Origin: Croceivirga sp009797885
Lineage (GTDB): Bacteria; Bacteroidota; Bacteroidia; Flavobacteriales; Flavobacteriaceae
Reading direction: 5' to 3'
Assembly (NCBI GenBank): GCA_045866215.1
Contig: AP035880.1
Location: 4,836,001-4,900,000, forward strand
DNA length: 64,000 nucleotides
Shown here: positions 50,053 to 61,100 of the stretch, one piece after another
Numbering within the stretch: position 1 is the first letter of the stretch
Layout of the letters: each line of letters starts with the position of its first letter
Position numbers and translations under genes: made by a program
The notes under the pieces: generated by a model
The model's input: the letters and a program-made list of their open reading frames with translations, nothing else
The model's database searches: none
What the model was told of the DNA's origin: nothing

Positions 50053-51501
50053 TTATCTGATGGCCTTTAAAACACGACCCAAATGCGCATCGGACGAAAT
50101 ACCGTCACTGGAATGGTGGTAGGCGTCCAAAACGCTTTCGGACTTGCCCCTTACCGAAGGAGCAAAAGCAATCAACGTTTCCGCATGGTGATGGTCGGAA
50201 TTGATACTTCGGGTGGCCTCTAAAATCTGGACAAGGTCACCATTGGAGTAGGTACGTCTGGAAAGCTGTTTAAAAACGGAAGCCTTGTGATGATCGGAGT
50301 TTACACTTCGCAGTGTGGATAGGTAGGCCTCCATGGCCATGTCCAACTCCTGTCCCTGTGCCACCTTTTTCAACACTGTTGCCTGATGGGCATCGGAAGA
50401 CATATTTTCCCTGACCTGTTCCAATAAATGGGACAATGCCTCTTGATCCAGTTTTTCCCTTAACATATCGCTGAGGATACTGGCAATGTGATGGTCAGAA
50501 CTCATATTGTCCACGGAAGACAATAGGGAGTGATAGGCACTGGAAGACAGGCTACTTGTGGAAAGGGCCTTCTTTAAAACGGATGCCTTATGATGGTCGG
50601 AATCAATGGATTTGGAGGTCGAAATCAATAACTTGGTGTTTTCGGGATTTAAGGACCGACTGCTAAGGACTTTTAACAGCACACTGGCCTTATGGTGATC
50701 GGAATCGATATCCCCCGCAATTCCGAACAACGCCTTCATTTGATTGTCCGAAATTTCACGGTCCTGAATGGAACGCTTAAGGACTTCCGCCTTATGGTGG
50801 TCGGAATTGATTCTACCCGTAGTCTGGATGTAAGCCGTGGTTACGGCATCCGAGGACAAAAAAGCCTTGGCATTGTGTTTTAAAATTTCCGCTTTATGAT
50901 GGTCAGAGCTGATTCCCCCTACCCTTTTTAAGGTGGAGATCAAACCTTTTTCATCCAATGGTTTATCCAAAAGGAGTCTTAAATATCGGGACTTCACGTG
51001 ATTGCTCGAGATTTCGTCCACCTCCTTCAAAACGGGATAATACCCACCCTTTTTATACATGCGGTCCACCCGTTTTTGTGAACCCAACGTAGTGCTGCGC
51101 ACCACTTCCAACAGTATTTCGGAGAGCCATTTCTTTCCTTCGGAGTCAAAACTCTTTTGGGAACCGCCCACATAGTATTTTTTGATTAGGTTTCCGGAAG
51201 CATCCGGTTCCATAACGATTCGCCTTCGGCTACCAAAAGCAGTTTTCTTGATTTCCATAAAACCGCCCCTTGAGATGGAAATTACATCGGAATCGTCATC
51301 GGAAAGTTCTATTTCGCCTTTGTATTCTATAAAAAAGTTGTTCCCAAAACCATTTTTTATGGAAATCGTGGTTTTTCCATTGTCGTTCACGTTAATGGAA
51401 GTACTTTTTCGTTGGGCATCCGAAAAGGAAGGGTAAAGAAGTGCCAATACCAAAAGGGCCTTTATGAGGAAGCCCACCATAAGTTTTGATAGATACGTCA
51501 T
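50053..51501 (-). CDS. Secreted protein with ten SDHH-type helical repeats
   Basis: About 482 aa from the ATG at 51501, which gives a signal peptide (FLIKALLVLALLYPSFSDAQ); the frame to 51630 adds 43 residues encoded by repeat DNA and is unlikely. A beta-rich part (about 30-120) precedes ten repeats of roughly 35-38 residues, each with I-x-SDHHKAxVL or a close variant (SSNHVKSRYL, SSDHHKAEIL, NSDHHKAEVL, SDAHQATVL, SDAHLGRVL). The repeats should form an alpha-solenoid displaying rows of Asp/His, a possible metal- or ligand-binding face. I know no function. Single gene with direct-repeat DNA upstream. Confidence 0.75.
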   Translation of the reverse strand: MTYLSKLMVGFLIKALLVLALLYPSFSDAQRKSTSINVNDNGKTTISIKNGFGNNFFIEYKGEIELSDDDSDVISISRGGFMEIKKTAFGSRRRIVMEPDASGNLIKKYYVGGSQKSFDSEGKKWLSEILLEVVRSTTLGSQKRVDRMYKKGGYYPVLKEVDEISSNHVKSRYLRLLLDKPLDEKGLISTLKRVGGISSDHHKAEILKHNAKAFLSSDAVTTAYIQTTGRINSDHHKAEVLKRSIQDREISDNQMKALFGIAGDIDSDHHKASVLLKVLSSRSLNPENTKLLISTSKSIDSDHHKASVLKKALSTSSLSSSAYHSLLSSVDNMSSDHHIASILSDMLREKLDQEALSHLLEQVRENMSSDAHQATVLKKVAQGQELDMAMEAYLSTLRSVNSDHHKASVFKQLSRRTYSNGDLVQILEATRSINSDHHHAETLIAFAPSVRGKSESVLDAYHHSSDGISSDAHLGRVLKAIR

Positions 51502-51567
51502 GATTGTTCGTTTTTTAAAATCGTCCGCCCTTGATGAAAGCGGACGATTTGATGATTGCCTATTCGT

Positions 51568-51688
51568 TTTTTGATTGATGATGGTACCATTTTGATTGAT
51601 GATGGTACAAATATCATAGGGGACTTCCAATCAAAAAAATGCAATGTAGTGGATTGTACCGTTGGTGTAGTGAATTGTACGATCCACG
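51568..51688 (-). promoter_or_regulatory. Direct repeats upstream of the SDHH-repeat gene
   Basis: On the plus strand ttttgattgatgatggtac occurs twice in tandem (about 51569-51608), and gtagtg(g/a)attgtac occurs twice (about 51648-51679), 20 bp apart. Four related direct repeats in the promoter region of the minus-strand gene suggest a multi-site operator. Confidence 0.5.
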
Positions 51689-51700
51689 AAATGAGGACGG

Positions 51701-52393
51701 TTATTCCGAAAGTCCGGCAATTGAAATCAGCTCCAACTTTCTGAACTCTACTTCGGCACCTTCCGCTTGTAGCGCTATTTTTCCTTCCCTGACGGTGGCA
51801 TTAAAACCATGGTTTACCAAATCGCCATTGACCCAAACCTTGATTTCATTCCCAAAACACTCAACGGTCATGGAATTCCATTCCCCCAGGGGGTTTTCGG
51901 AATTATCGGTACGGTTTTTAATACGACGGTTTTTACCTTCGGTAATTCCCCATTTGGATTTCGGCCCTCTCCACTCTTCCATATTTTCGACTTCAATATC
52001 CTCAACAATGACCCAAAAATCCCCAGCGTTTTGGTGTTCCATTTGTACCTCAATGGATTTTGGGAACATTTGGTACAGGGCTCTTGGGGTGGAAGCGTGT
52101 ACCAGTACCCCACAATTCCCAGGTTTTCCAGGAAAACGATATTCCACCTCCAAACGATAGTCCTTGTAGGTTTTAGCGGTTACCAAATGCCCTCTCGGTT
52201 CGCCCAAGGAGACCAACATCCCTTCCCTTACGACAAAAGAAGCCGGAGCGTCGGGAACACTATCCAATAGAGGAACATCCATGTGCCACCCCTCTAAATC
52301 CTTCCCGTTGAACAAAGAATTCGACGATGGGGCGCAAGAGGTAGAGAGGATAACAACAATCACCAAGGGGAGAAGAAATAGGTTACGTATCAT
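51701..52393 (-). CDS. DUF1080 (3-keto-disaccharide hydrolase-type) lipoprotein
   Basis: 230 aa. A lipoprotein signal (LFLLPLVIVVILSTSC) is followed by a laminin-G-like jelly roll typical of DUF1080: SLFNGKDLEGWHMD, RLEVEYRFPGKPGNCGVLVH, EVQMEHQNAGDF, NSMTVECFGNEIKVWVNGDL and a C-terminal GKIALQAEGAEVEFRKLEL. Members bind or hydrolyse sugars, including 3-keto-disaccharides and 3-keto-glucosides. Periplasmic or surface location. The stop is 8 bp from the direct-repeat region; its start overlaps the EamA gene by 4 bp, giving a two-gene operon. Confidence 0.85.
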   Translation of the reverse strand: MIRNLFLLPLVIVVILSTSCAPSSNSLFNGKDLEGWHMDVPLLDSVPDAPASFVVREGMLVSLGEPRGHLVTAKTYKDYRLEVEYRFPGKPGNCGVLVHASTPRALYQMFPKSIEVQMEHQNAGDFWVIVEDIEVENMEEWRGPKSKWGITEGKNRRIKNRTDNSENPLGEWNSMTVECFGNEIKVWVNGDLVNHGFNATVREGKIALQAEGAEVEFRKLELISIAGLSE

Positions 52394-53307
52394 TTTTTAA
52401 ACCGATTTAGGATTTTAAGGGTTTTCTTGGTATTGATAAAATAAACGCCCGTAAGGAGAATAATCGCGGCAACAATGGATTGCAGGCTGATTTGTTCATT
52501 TAAAAAATACCAGCCCAACACCATGGCTACAATAGGATTCACATAGGTATTTGTGGCCACTTTTTCCGGGGAGACCACCCGTAACAGGAAATTAAAGGAG
52601 GTAAACGCCACGATACTGCCAAAAATAATCAAAAGTACCATGGACCATTGCACCTCGTTTGACCATATCGTTGGTGATGACCACGGTTCACTAAAGGCAA
52701 AACTGATGATAAACAACAGCACACCGCCCGTTAGCATTTGGTAGCCCGTGTTTACAAAATAGTTTTTGGGTAAATCGGCCTTGGCCACAAACAAACTCCC
52801 ATAGGCCCAACTCAACATTGCGCCAAAGATCATAAGCATACCCAGGACGGCATTCTCCTGTTCCAGGATATTCTGTTGACTCACCAAAAGATAAATCCCC
52901 AACATTCCCAAAAACACCCCCAACAGGGACATAGGCTGGATTTTTTTCCCTTGTAGAATCCACATCATCAATAAAATGACCAGGGGTTGGGCGGATATTT
53001 CCAGGGCCGCAAAATTGCTGTCCACGAATTTTAGGGCCCAGACCACTACCCCATTGCCAAAGCTAAGGAACAAAAAGCCCAGGAATACCGAATTCCAAAA
53101 TTGTTTCTTGGAGACCTTTATCGATTTCCCGCTTAATAGCGCCATGCCAAAGATCAAGATACCGGCGGTAACAAAACGTATCCCAGCCAAAAAGAAAGGA
53201 GGGATTTCCTGCACCGCTATTTTGTTCAGCAAATAAGTGGAGCCCCAAATCACGTAAATGGCAAAGAACGCTAAAATGATGAGCGGGGTCTTTCTCTTTT
53301 CCTGCAT
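52390..53307 (-). CDS. EamA/DMT-family transporter
   Basis: 305 aa with ten predicted TM helices in two homologous halves. The first begins FFAIYVIWGSTYLLNKIAV with the conserved W-G-S/x-F/Y motif of EamA domains, and the second ends with GWYFLNEQISLQSIVAAIIL and VYFINTKKT. Drug/metabolite exporters of this type move amino acids, nucleotides or metabolites across the inner membrane; the substrate is unknown. It overlaps the DUF1080 gene by 4 bp. Confidence 0.88.
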   Translation of the reverse strand: MQEKRKTPLIILAFFAIYVIWGSTYLLNKIAVQEIPPFFLAGIRFVTAGILIFGMALLSGKSIKVSKKQFWNSVFLGFLFLSFGNGVVVWALKFVDSNFAALEISAQPLVILLMMWILQGKKIQPMSLLGVFLGMLGIYLLVSQQNILEQENAVLGMLMIFGAMLSWAYGSLFVAKADLPKNYFVNTGYQMLTGGVLLFIISFAFSEPWSSPTIWSNEVQWSMVLLIIFGSIVAFTSFNFLLRVVSPEKVATNTYVNPIVAMVLGWYFLNEQISLQSIVAAIILLTGVYFINTKKTLKILNRFKK

Positions 53308-53573
53308 TGATTAAAAGAAATGGCTATGGAATTCAATATTACGTCGAATAATTAAATTTTGGAGCAATAACATTGAAAAGCTTGTTGGATTTCGATGGAA
53401 TTGCGATTGGCCTATAGGGGGAAATAAGAATCTTATGTATGTTTCATTTAGAAGGTACACCATAATGAGATTGCCTCTTTTTTATTATTGTTGATTGTGC
53501 CTTGTAGTTGTAAAGCTCAAGATATAGAACTAATTAATTTACCAACCAAAAAGACCATCTCCAGTCAACGGAT

Positions 53574-53684
53574 ATGGATATAAAGGCCTTGGTGGAAAGT
53601 AGAAAAACATTTTTAAAAAATGCCGATTACATCATTCCCAATCATGGAAAGATGTTTAAAGTAGGGGACAATTTCCGCCCTTAA
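53574..53684 (+). pseudogene. C-terminal fragment of an MBL-fold hydrolase
   Basis: 36 codons reading MDIKALVESRKTFLKNADYI then IPNHGKMFKV. ADYIIPNHG is the last metal-ligand region (I-P-G/N-H-G) of metallo-beta-lactamase-fold hydrolases; the rest is missing. Just upstream (about 53483-53580) a frame shows a lipoprotein-like signal (LLLIVPCSC). The remainder of the gap 53308-54051 has nothing I can name. Confidence 0.45.
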
Positions 53685-54051
53685 ACTAAGGAAGTTCTTC
53701 GAATCCGGCCGTGCCTTAACCCACTTTGTTACCGCACAGGGTTGGTCCATTGGCCATTTTCCTTTCCAGGATTTTCCCTGCCCTGATTCCCTGTGACACC
53801 ATTCCAGTTGCCTGTGAAGCGAATGGGGCTATATACCTCTAGTAATCGCCCAACTATCCCCCTGAACTTTCGATTGTTACATTAGGTTTTTAATTCAACC
53901 CCCAGTGCTTGAAATTCGCGACCGCTAACTCTTTTGCCGTACATGCACACTTCAACCAGAATACTTATTCCAGTGCACACCATTCTGCCCCCATTTTTCA
54001 GCGCTATGGGATATCACCCTAGAGCCTCCACCACCTTTTCAATGGACACCC

Positions 54052-54567
54052 ATGAAAGGTAAAGATAACGTGCGTATCGGCACCTATGCCCCAGATGTGA
54101 ATCCTACCGTGACAGGAAACATCGCTCCTGAAGAGATCAGGACCAGTTTTTCAGTTCCCAAACCTGATAGTATTTTCATAGCGGGGCATGGACCAAAATC
54201 CTCTAGCACTGGTTTTAAAAATGCCATCAAAAAGTTTGATGGGGATTTTCCTGTTAGTCACATTACCTTTAAAATAAACAATACCCTTCCTTCTGGAAAT
54301 TATGGAATCCCCAACCAGGATCCGTTCCACCTTTGCGATACTGGCTCTTGGGATGTCCCTCCAATCCCCTTTTTCGTCCCCAATTCAACCGATTTCAACA
54401 CTTTTTTTGGTCATACTATTCTAGTAAAATTAAGATTTGCCAAAGGCAATCTTCTGAGTTGTGGATGTAGCGAAATCCATGTTGGGTGGTATTCTCCATG
54501 GAGCAATCCCGTAAGCTCTTTGAGCTATAAGACTGAAACTGAAATGGTATATAACATAAGAAAATGA
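54052..54567 (+). CDS. Unknown 171-aa protein before the RHS genes
   Basis: I do not recognise it. It has no signal peptide at this start. The sequence contains SVPKPDSIFIAGHGPKSSST, DPFHLCDTGSWDVPPIPFFV and LLSCGCSEIHVGWYSPW. Cys and Trp content and the Pro/Gly-rich turns suggest a small beta-rich folded domain. Its stop overlaps the ATG of the YD-repeat gene (ATGA at 54564-54567), implying coupled translation and a role in the RHS locus. It could be a truncated relative of a longer surface protein. Confidence 0.55.
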   Translation: MKGKDNVRIGTYAPDVNPTVTGNIAPEEIRTSFSVPKPDSIFIAGHGPKSSSTGFKNAIKKFDGDFPVSHITFKINNTLPSGNYGIPNQDPFHLCDTGSWDVPPIPFFVPNSTDFNTFFGHTILVKLRFAKGNLLSCGCSEIHVGWYSPWSNPVSSLSYKTETEMVYNIRK

Positions 54568-57500
54568 AAAGAACACTTCTAGTGATTAGCCTGCTATGCT
54601 TTGGCATAAGACCCTATGCACAGGGTTTGCCCGAGGTAATCCCCCCGACCCCTGATGTTGCCGCTCTGGGCAAGTTTGGAGAATATCCCGTAGCGAACAA
54701 TTATGGTACCGTACCGGTATCCATTCCCCTATTTGAACTTCGGTCGGGTGACATTACCCTGCCCGTTTCCATTTCATACCATACCAGTGGAATCAAGGTG
54801 AACGAAGAGGCCTCTTCCATTGGTCTTGGGTGGAGCTTGAACGCCGGGGGCACTATCTCCAAATCGGTGCGAGGGGCAGATGACAGGAGTAAGAAACGTG
54901 ACCTTCAAACCAAAAACACAAGCTTTTTGTTCGATGGTTCGGCCACTTTGAACAATTACTATAATGTGAAGCCGACATTGGCCTATGAAGATGGCAACCA
55001 CGAGGTCTTCTTTTTGGACTATCGTATTGTGGGCCAAGAGGTGGACGGCCAATCCGATGTCTATTTTTTCAACTTTATGGACCGTTCGGGAAAATTCGTC
55101 TTCAAGGGCGGCGGCACCAATGATGTGTTGATATATCCGGTACAACAGAACCTCAAATTCGATTTCAAGGAAAATGTAAGGAGCAACCTTTTGCCGGGGA
55201 CCGGTTACATGGACGGTTTTCATGTGACTGCGGACAACGGGCTGGAATATTGGTTCTACGATCAGGAAAGTGTACTACATACAAGTCCCACGAACGTGAC
55301 CCATAAAACGGCAACGGCATGGAACCTTTCACATATCCATTCCATGACCTCGGACAGTTATATATTGTTCGACTACGATGATTTTGATTATTCGAAGTGG
55401 AACTATAGTTACTACAACGATTATGACCCTACCATTAATGCAGGCAGGATTCCGAGTTTTTTCACACAGGCCATTTCCTCCAATTATTTTCATAGGGTCA
55501 ACTCGACTTCGGTAGATTACCAGACCAAGGCCCTAAAAGAGATCCGGGCCTATGACCATAATGACGTTGGTGGGGCCAAATTGGTACTGGAGACGGCCGA
55601 GGACCGGGAAGACCAAATGGCGAACCGGGGCTTCCGTTATAAGTCCATTACCCTTTTCGATAAATATGGGCAACAGATCAAAAAGGCCATTTTCCACCAT
55701 TCCTATTTCAATGCCAAGAACGGTTATGTCGAGAGTTTTGCCAACAACCTACAGGGAAAAAAACGGATGCGCCTTGATTCGGTGACCATTATCGGAAAGA
55801 CCAATGCAGTGAAGCAGGTCTACCGTTTTGAGTATCACAGTGAAAAACTGCCCCATATCAATTCTCTGGAAAGGGACTATTGGGGCTATTACAATGGCAG
55901 GGACGCACAAAAAATACTGCCTTCCGCACCATATACCAGCTATAACGGCGCAGATTTGAATTCGCACCCGGACCGGATCCTAGCGGGCAGTCTCAAACGC
56001 GTACATTATCCCACAGGAGGTTATACGGAATTTGAGTTTGAGGCCAACGAAGTGCGTGCTAGTAGCACGACCATGCCGATTACCGAGCCAATCACCAAAA
56101 TCTACTCAGAATCGGGCATCTGCCAAGGAAACCATAATGCGTACATATACCGCGAAGTTGATGTGACAGGGGTTGTCAATTTATCGGTCGACGTGACCAT
56201 CAACTTCCCCAATATCCCTGCCAACGCTTTTGGGGGCACACACCCCAAAGACGTGGTTTCCGGAAATTTTGTGACCATTCGCGGAGCAGGTAGTACGGCC
56301 ATAACCGTAGATGGTACCGCATACTATCTGGACGCTGGTTTCTATAAGCATGATCCCGTTACCGTTCAAAACCAAACTTTTGTAAACCAGAATACCGGCG
56401 GCCAAGATCTGATCTTGGTCAGTTATAGATATATCTGCGACAATGGCGGGTTCAATGCCTATGGTCCCCAAATACGGATAAATTATGACAGGCTCTATGG
56501 TGGTAGTGGGCAACAGTTCTTTAACGCCCCTGCCGGGGGATTGCGCATCAAAAAAATTACCAATAGGACCGAAAACGGTATCGCCCAAATCAAAGAATAT
56601 GGTTATACCCACGGAAATGGCAACAGTACCGGAACCTTTGTGCACACAGGTGGCCTGCCCACGCAATCGTACACAAAACAGGAATTTTGGGGAGGTGCCA
56701 CTCCAGGTGCACAGGGCAGCAAACGCAATATTATAAGGGTGTTTGACCGCTCACTGTACGATTTGAACATTTCCGGTAGCCCCGTTTGCTACGGGAAGGT
56801 CACCGAGACACTTAAGAACGGTAGTGGCCAGGCCTTGGGGAGAACGGAATATCGGTACGGTACCACAAGGAACAGCAACTCAGCCGCTTTGGGCTTTCCC
56901 TTTGCGCCGTTAGAGGACAAAGGCCATAAACGTAGCTTGAAGTCCAAAAGAGTGTACAATGCCAGTAACGACCTGGTATATAAAGACACTATTGTGGATA
57001 CCTATACGGGTCTGCAAGAGGCCAAACAATTACTGGTCAGGGGACTTTTGACCCATAGGCCAAATGGCACCGGCACGGATTTTTTTAATGAGCAAAAAGC
57101 AGCATTATGGGAATATGATTGGTCTAAAATTGCAGTTAATTACTACAATGGCGGCGGTTTTTCCGATGGCTTTGGTGCCGATCCCAACATTGAAAACCAT
57201 TACAGCATCATAAATGAGTATATGAGCGGTAGCCAGGTGACCACCACACGCTACGATACGGATGGCAATAACCCTATCACAACGGTGACGACCAACACCT
57301 ATGACAACCCCGCACACTTGCAGGTGACCCGTTCGGAGATCAGGGACTCAAGCGGTGATGGGTCAAGGACCAAGATGTATTACCCTGACGATATTGGCAC
57401 CTCGTTGACCGTAGGGGGCAATCTTGATGCCACGGACGCTTCCGTAATTGGGCTTTTGCGCGGTGAAAATAGGAAGACCGTGCCCATACAAACTGAAATC

Positions 57501-58076
57501 TATGAGTTGGAGGGGCTTCTGCCCACCGCAAAGTTGATTTCGGTACAGCGCAATCTATACGGTTCCTTTGGCGGCATGCTCCTGCCAAAGAACGTACAGA
57601 CCGCCAAGGGCAATGACAACGTTGAACCGCGTATTGTCCATTACGGTTATGACGCGCAGGGCAATCCACAGGAAGTCTCTAGGGAAGATGGTGCACACCG
57701 CTATTACATCTGGGGATACGACGGCCAATATCCCATTGCCAAGCTCGAAAACTTTACCTCGGCCGATGCCGCCACGGTTCAGACCTTAATCAATGCTGCG
57801 GTCACCGCTTCGGATGCCGATAATGACAACTGCGGCAATGCTTCCTGTAAAGAGCAACAACTTAGGAATGCCCTGGATGCCATTAGAAATCATTCTGCGT
57901 CTTCAAAGGCAATGGTCACCACCTACACTTACGACCCTTTGGTGGGTATTACGAGTATGACCGACCCAAAGGGGTATACCACTTATTATGAATATGATGA
58001 TTTTAACCGCCTGAAATCCGTCAAGGACGCCGGCAACAACCTGGTGACCGATTATGAGTACCATTACAAAAACTAA
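54564..58076 (+). CDS. YD-repeat/SpvB-like secreted protein (first RHS-locus protein)
   Basis: 1170 aa. A signal peptide (LLVISLLCFGIRPYAQ) leads an N-terminal region resembling the SpvB/TcdB-type start of RHS proteins (GTVPVSIPLFELRSGDITLP, SISYHTSGIKVNEEASSIGL, GWSLNAGGTISKSVRG). A long beta-strand-repeat region follows, and near the C-terminus are YD-type repeats (YTYDPLVGITSMTDPKGYTT, YYEYDDFNRLKSVKDAGNNL, TDYEYHYKN). It ends before any RHS core or toxin. In Bacteroidota such a protein typically precedes a DUF6443 RHS protein, as here (78 bp gap), and probably helps form the secreted cage. No toxin domain. Confidence 0.85.
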   Translation: MKRTLLVISLLCFGIRPYAQGLPEVIPPTPDVAALGKFGEYPVANNYGTVPVSIPLFELRSGDITLPVSISYHTSGIKVNEEASSIGLGWSLNAGGTISKSVRGADDRSKKRDLQTKNTSFLFDGSATLNNYYNVKPTLAYEDGNHEVFFLDYRIVGQEVDGQSDVYFFNFMDRSGKFVFKGGGTNDVLIYPVQQNLKFDFKENVRSNLLPGTGYMDGFHVTADNGLEYWFYDQESVLHTSPTNVTHKTATAWNLSHIHSMTSDSYILFDYDDFDYSKWNYSYYNDYDPTINAGRIPSFFTQAISSNYFHRVNSTSVDYQTKALKEIRAYDHNDVGGAKLVLETAEDREDQMANRGFRYKSITLFDKYGQQIKKAIFHHSYFNAKNGYVESFANNLQGKKRMRLDSVTIIGKTNAVKQVYRFEYHSEKLPHINSLERDYWGYYNGRDAQKILPSAPYTSYNGADLNSHPDRILAGSLKRVHYPTGGYTEFEFEANEVRASSTTMPITEPITKIYSESGICQGNHNAYIYREVDVTGVVNLSVDVTINFPNIPANAFGGTHPKDVVSGNFVTIRGAGSTAITVDGTAYYLDAGFYKHDPVTVQNQTFVNQNTGGQDLILVSYRYICDNGGFNAYGPQIRINYDRLYGGSGQQFFNAPAGGLRIKKITNRTENGIAQIKEYGYTHGNGNSTGTFVHTGGLPTQSYTKQEFWGGATPGAQGSKRNIIRVFDRSLYDLNISGSPVCYGKVTETLKNGSGQALGRTEYRYGTTRNSNSAALGFPFAPLEDKGHKRSLKSKRVYNASNDLVYKDTIVDTYTGLQEAKQLLVRGLLTHRPNGTGTDFFNEQKAALWEYDWSKIAVNYYNGGGFSDGFGADPNIENHYSIINEYMSGSQVTTTRYDTDGNNPITTVTTNTYDNPAHLQVTRSEIRDSSGDGSRTKMYYPDDIGTSLTVGGNLDATDASVIGLLRGENRKTVPIQTEIYELEGLLPTAKLISVQRNLYGSFGGMLLPKNVQTAKGNDNVEPRIVHYGYDAQGNPQEVSREDGAHRYYIWGYDGQYPIAKLENFTSADAATVQTLINAAVTASDADNDNCGNASCKEQQLRNALDAIRNHSASSKAMVTTYTYDPLVGITSMTDPKGYTTYYEYDDFNRLKSVKDAGNNLVTDYEYHYKN

Positions 58077-58154
58077 CGGTTTCGACATTTGGCCATTATA
58101 TCACTTTTAAAAGACCCCTTATCCCTTCCCCGCAACCTAAAACCTATTGAACCT

Positions 58155-61100
58155 ATGAAAAGACCGTTTCAACCACAATCACGGGCCATGGCAAGGATAG
58201 GGCCGTTGGCCCTATTCCTTATTTCCATGAACCTTCCCCAACAGCTGAGGGGGCAAACCATTGAGGGCTCCACCACGGTGATCCAGGGGGTCACCTATCA
58301 GTACCATCTGAACTATACGGCGGGAACCATAAACAACACTTCCTGGATCACCCCTTCCGGCAGCACCATATTGAGTTCGGGCAATCAGAGCATCCGATTG
58401 CGCTTTAACAGTGTGGGGACGGTCTTTTTAAGGGCCAATTTCAGCAGTGGGGGATCCTATCAGTACACCGGGCTCCGAATCACGGTGACCCCCGCCCTTG
58501 ATCCAGGTCGCATCAGTGGGGCGAAGACCATATGTTACAATAACAATGCCGGCACCCTGGGCAGTACGGCCCCGGCCAAGAACGGTACGGGAACCTATAG
58601 CTACCAATGGCAGTATTCCAGCAACGGCAGCAGTGGCTGGCTCAACATCACTGGGGCCACGGGCACCACTTATACCCCCCCGGGCGGTGCGACCGCCACA
58701 CGATGGTACCGTAGGCGGGTGGCCTCGGGCCTTGAGACAAAATACACGTCCCCGGTAAGGGTCCTGGTGAAGCCTCCTTTGACGGCAGGCGGTATCACCG
58801 GTTCCCAGACCGTATGTTACGGGGGGGATCCATCCACATTGGGCAACAGTCTATCACCCTCGAACGGACTTGGGGGGTACACCTACCAATGGCAAATATC
58901 GTCGAACAACAGCACCTGGAGCAATATCAGTGGTGCCACGGTAAGCACCTACAACCCCCCCAGTGGTCAAGTGTCCACGCGGTGGTTCCGCAGGCGGGTG
59001 ATCTCCTGCGGACAGACCAAGTACACCGGGTCGGTAAAGGTGACCGTCCTGCCGCCCCTAACGGCGGGCAACATCAACGGCACGCAAACGGTCTGTTACG
59101 GTGGTGATCCAATTACCCTGGGCTACTATGCCTCACCCTCGAACGGGTTGGGTGGGTATGCCTACCAATGGCAGATCTCATCGAACAACAGCTCCTGGGG
59201 CAACATCAGTGGTGCCACGGAAAGCAGCTATAACCCCCCTGGTAACCAAACGGCAACGCGGTGGTACCGCAGGCGGGTGGTATCCTGCGGGCAGACCAAG
59301 TACAGCACGGGCGTTAAGGTGACCGTCCTGCCGCCCCTAACGGCAGGCAGTATCAATGGGACGGACACGGTCTGTTACGGGGGCGATCCGTCCACCCTGG
59401 GCAACCAAATATCACCAGCGAACGGATTGGGCGGATACAGTTACCAATGGCAGATCTCATCGGACAACGGTTCCTGGGGCAATATCAGCGGTGAGACGGA
59501 AAGCGCCTACAACCCCCCGGGCAACCAAACGGCAACGCGGTGGTACCGCAGGCGGGTAGTATCCTGCGGACAGACAAAATACACGCCGAGCATCAAGATC
59601 ACCGTTCTACCGGTTTTATCGGCAGGCAGTATCAACGGTATCCAGACCGTTTGTTATGGTGGGGACCCCTTCACCTTGGGCAACGCAGCTTCGCCCTCAA
59701 ACGGACTGGGCGGGTACACTTACCAATGGCAAATCTCATCGAACAACAGTTCCTGGGGCAACATCAACGGGGCCACGGAAAGCAGCTACGACCCACCCGC
59801 CAACCAAACGGCGACACGATGGTACCGCAGACGGGTAATCTCCTGCGCGCAGACCAAGTACACCGAGGCGGTAAAAATAGCGGTGAGACCGGCGGTATCG
59901 ACCCCGACCCTGGCCTCCACGGTCAACAATTGTGGGAGCACGGTACTTACCATGGGCACGGTACCCTCCGATGAGACCTGGCACTGGCAGGACTCCCCTG
60001 GCGGCACCAGCACGTCCAATTCCACAAGCACGGTGACCAGGACCGGCGGGACGGTACATTACCTCAGGGCAAGGAACAACGTTACGGGCTGCTGGGGCAC
60101 TGCACTGACGATCAGCTATACCATCAACAAAGGTCCGGTCTGGTATGCCGATACCGATGGGGACGGCTTTGGCGACCCGACCAACAGCATCCGGGCCTGT
60201 TCCCGGCCCACGGGCTATGTGGAGAACGGGGATGACATGAATGTTTCCGTGGCCGGTGCCCATTTTGGGACAACGGGTCCCGCCCCGGGTTCCGGCGCCT
60301 ATGCCCCCGTAATCAAGAGCAATGAAAACTATGTCCATACCCGGACCTACCGAACCGCTTTAAAGGAAGGTGATCCCATAGGCCTGAACAGTGACGTGAT
60401 CGAAGGGATCACCTACTTTGATGGACTGGGCCGTGGCAAGCAGCAGGTGGCCATCAAGGGGTCCGGGAGGGAGGCCCAAAAGCTTATCTATGCCTCAAAT
60501 GTGCCCGGATGGTCCATGGACTGGACCCCGGGAAGTGGCGGTACCGCCTTCTTCAACCAGAACGGCAGTACCGTGGAGAACCAAAGGATCAACGGCTCCA
60601 ATCCCCATGGGGCGATATCCTTGCTATGGGAATGCGGCAATGAGGCCGACAACCATGCGGACGGGGGCTGGAACACCGATTACTTTGCCGTGGACAAAAA
60701 CGCGGCCTACCGCTATACGGTCTGGGTAAAACGCACCCATTCCCAGAATGGAAGTACCTACCATGGCACCCAGAACGTGAACAACCTTAATGGCTCTGCC
60801 AACGGCAATCCCTATTTCTGGTCCGGGGACCTGCCGCAATTGGATACCTGGTACCTTTTGGTGGGCATCGTACACCCGGTGGGCCATTCCGGTGGCGACA
60901 GTGGGGTAAGTGGGGTCTACGACCTACAGGGCAACAAGGTAATCGACGGTACCGAATATACCTGGAGCTCTACGACCACCACCTCCAGGTTTCGGAGCTA
61001 CCTCTACTATGCCACCGATGTGGGGGTACGCCAATACTTCCACCAACCCGTGCTCCAGAAACTGGACGGTTCCGAGGATGCGCTGGAGGATATCATTTCC

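Noticed and set aside
51501..51630. 43-residue N-terminal extension of the SDHH protein
   Set aside because: Translated from the direct-repeat operator DNA and would bury the signal peptide.
58530..59890. Second possible CRISPR-like regular repeat
   Set aside because: 279-bp in-frame units encoding Ig-like domains.
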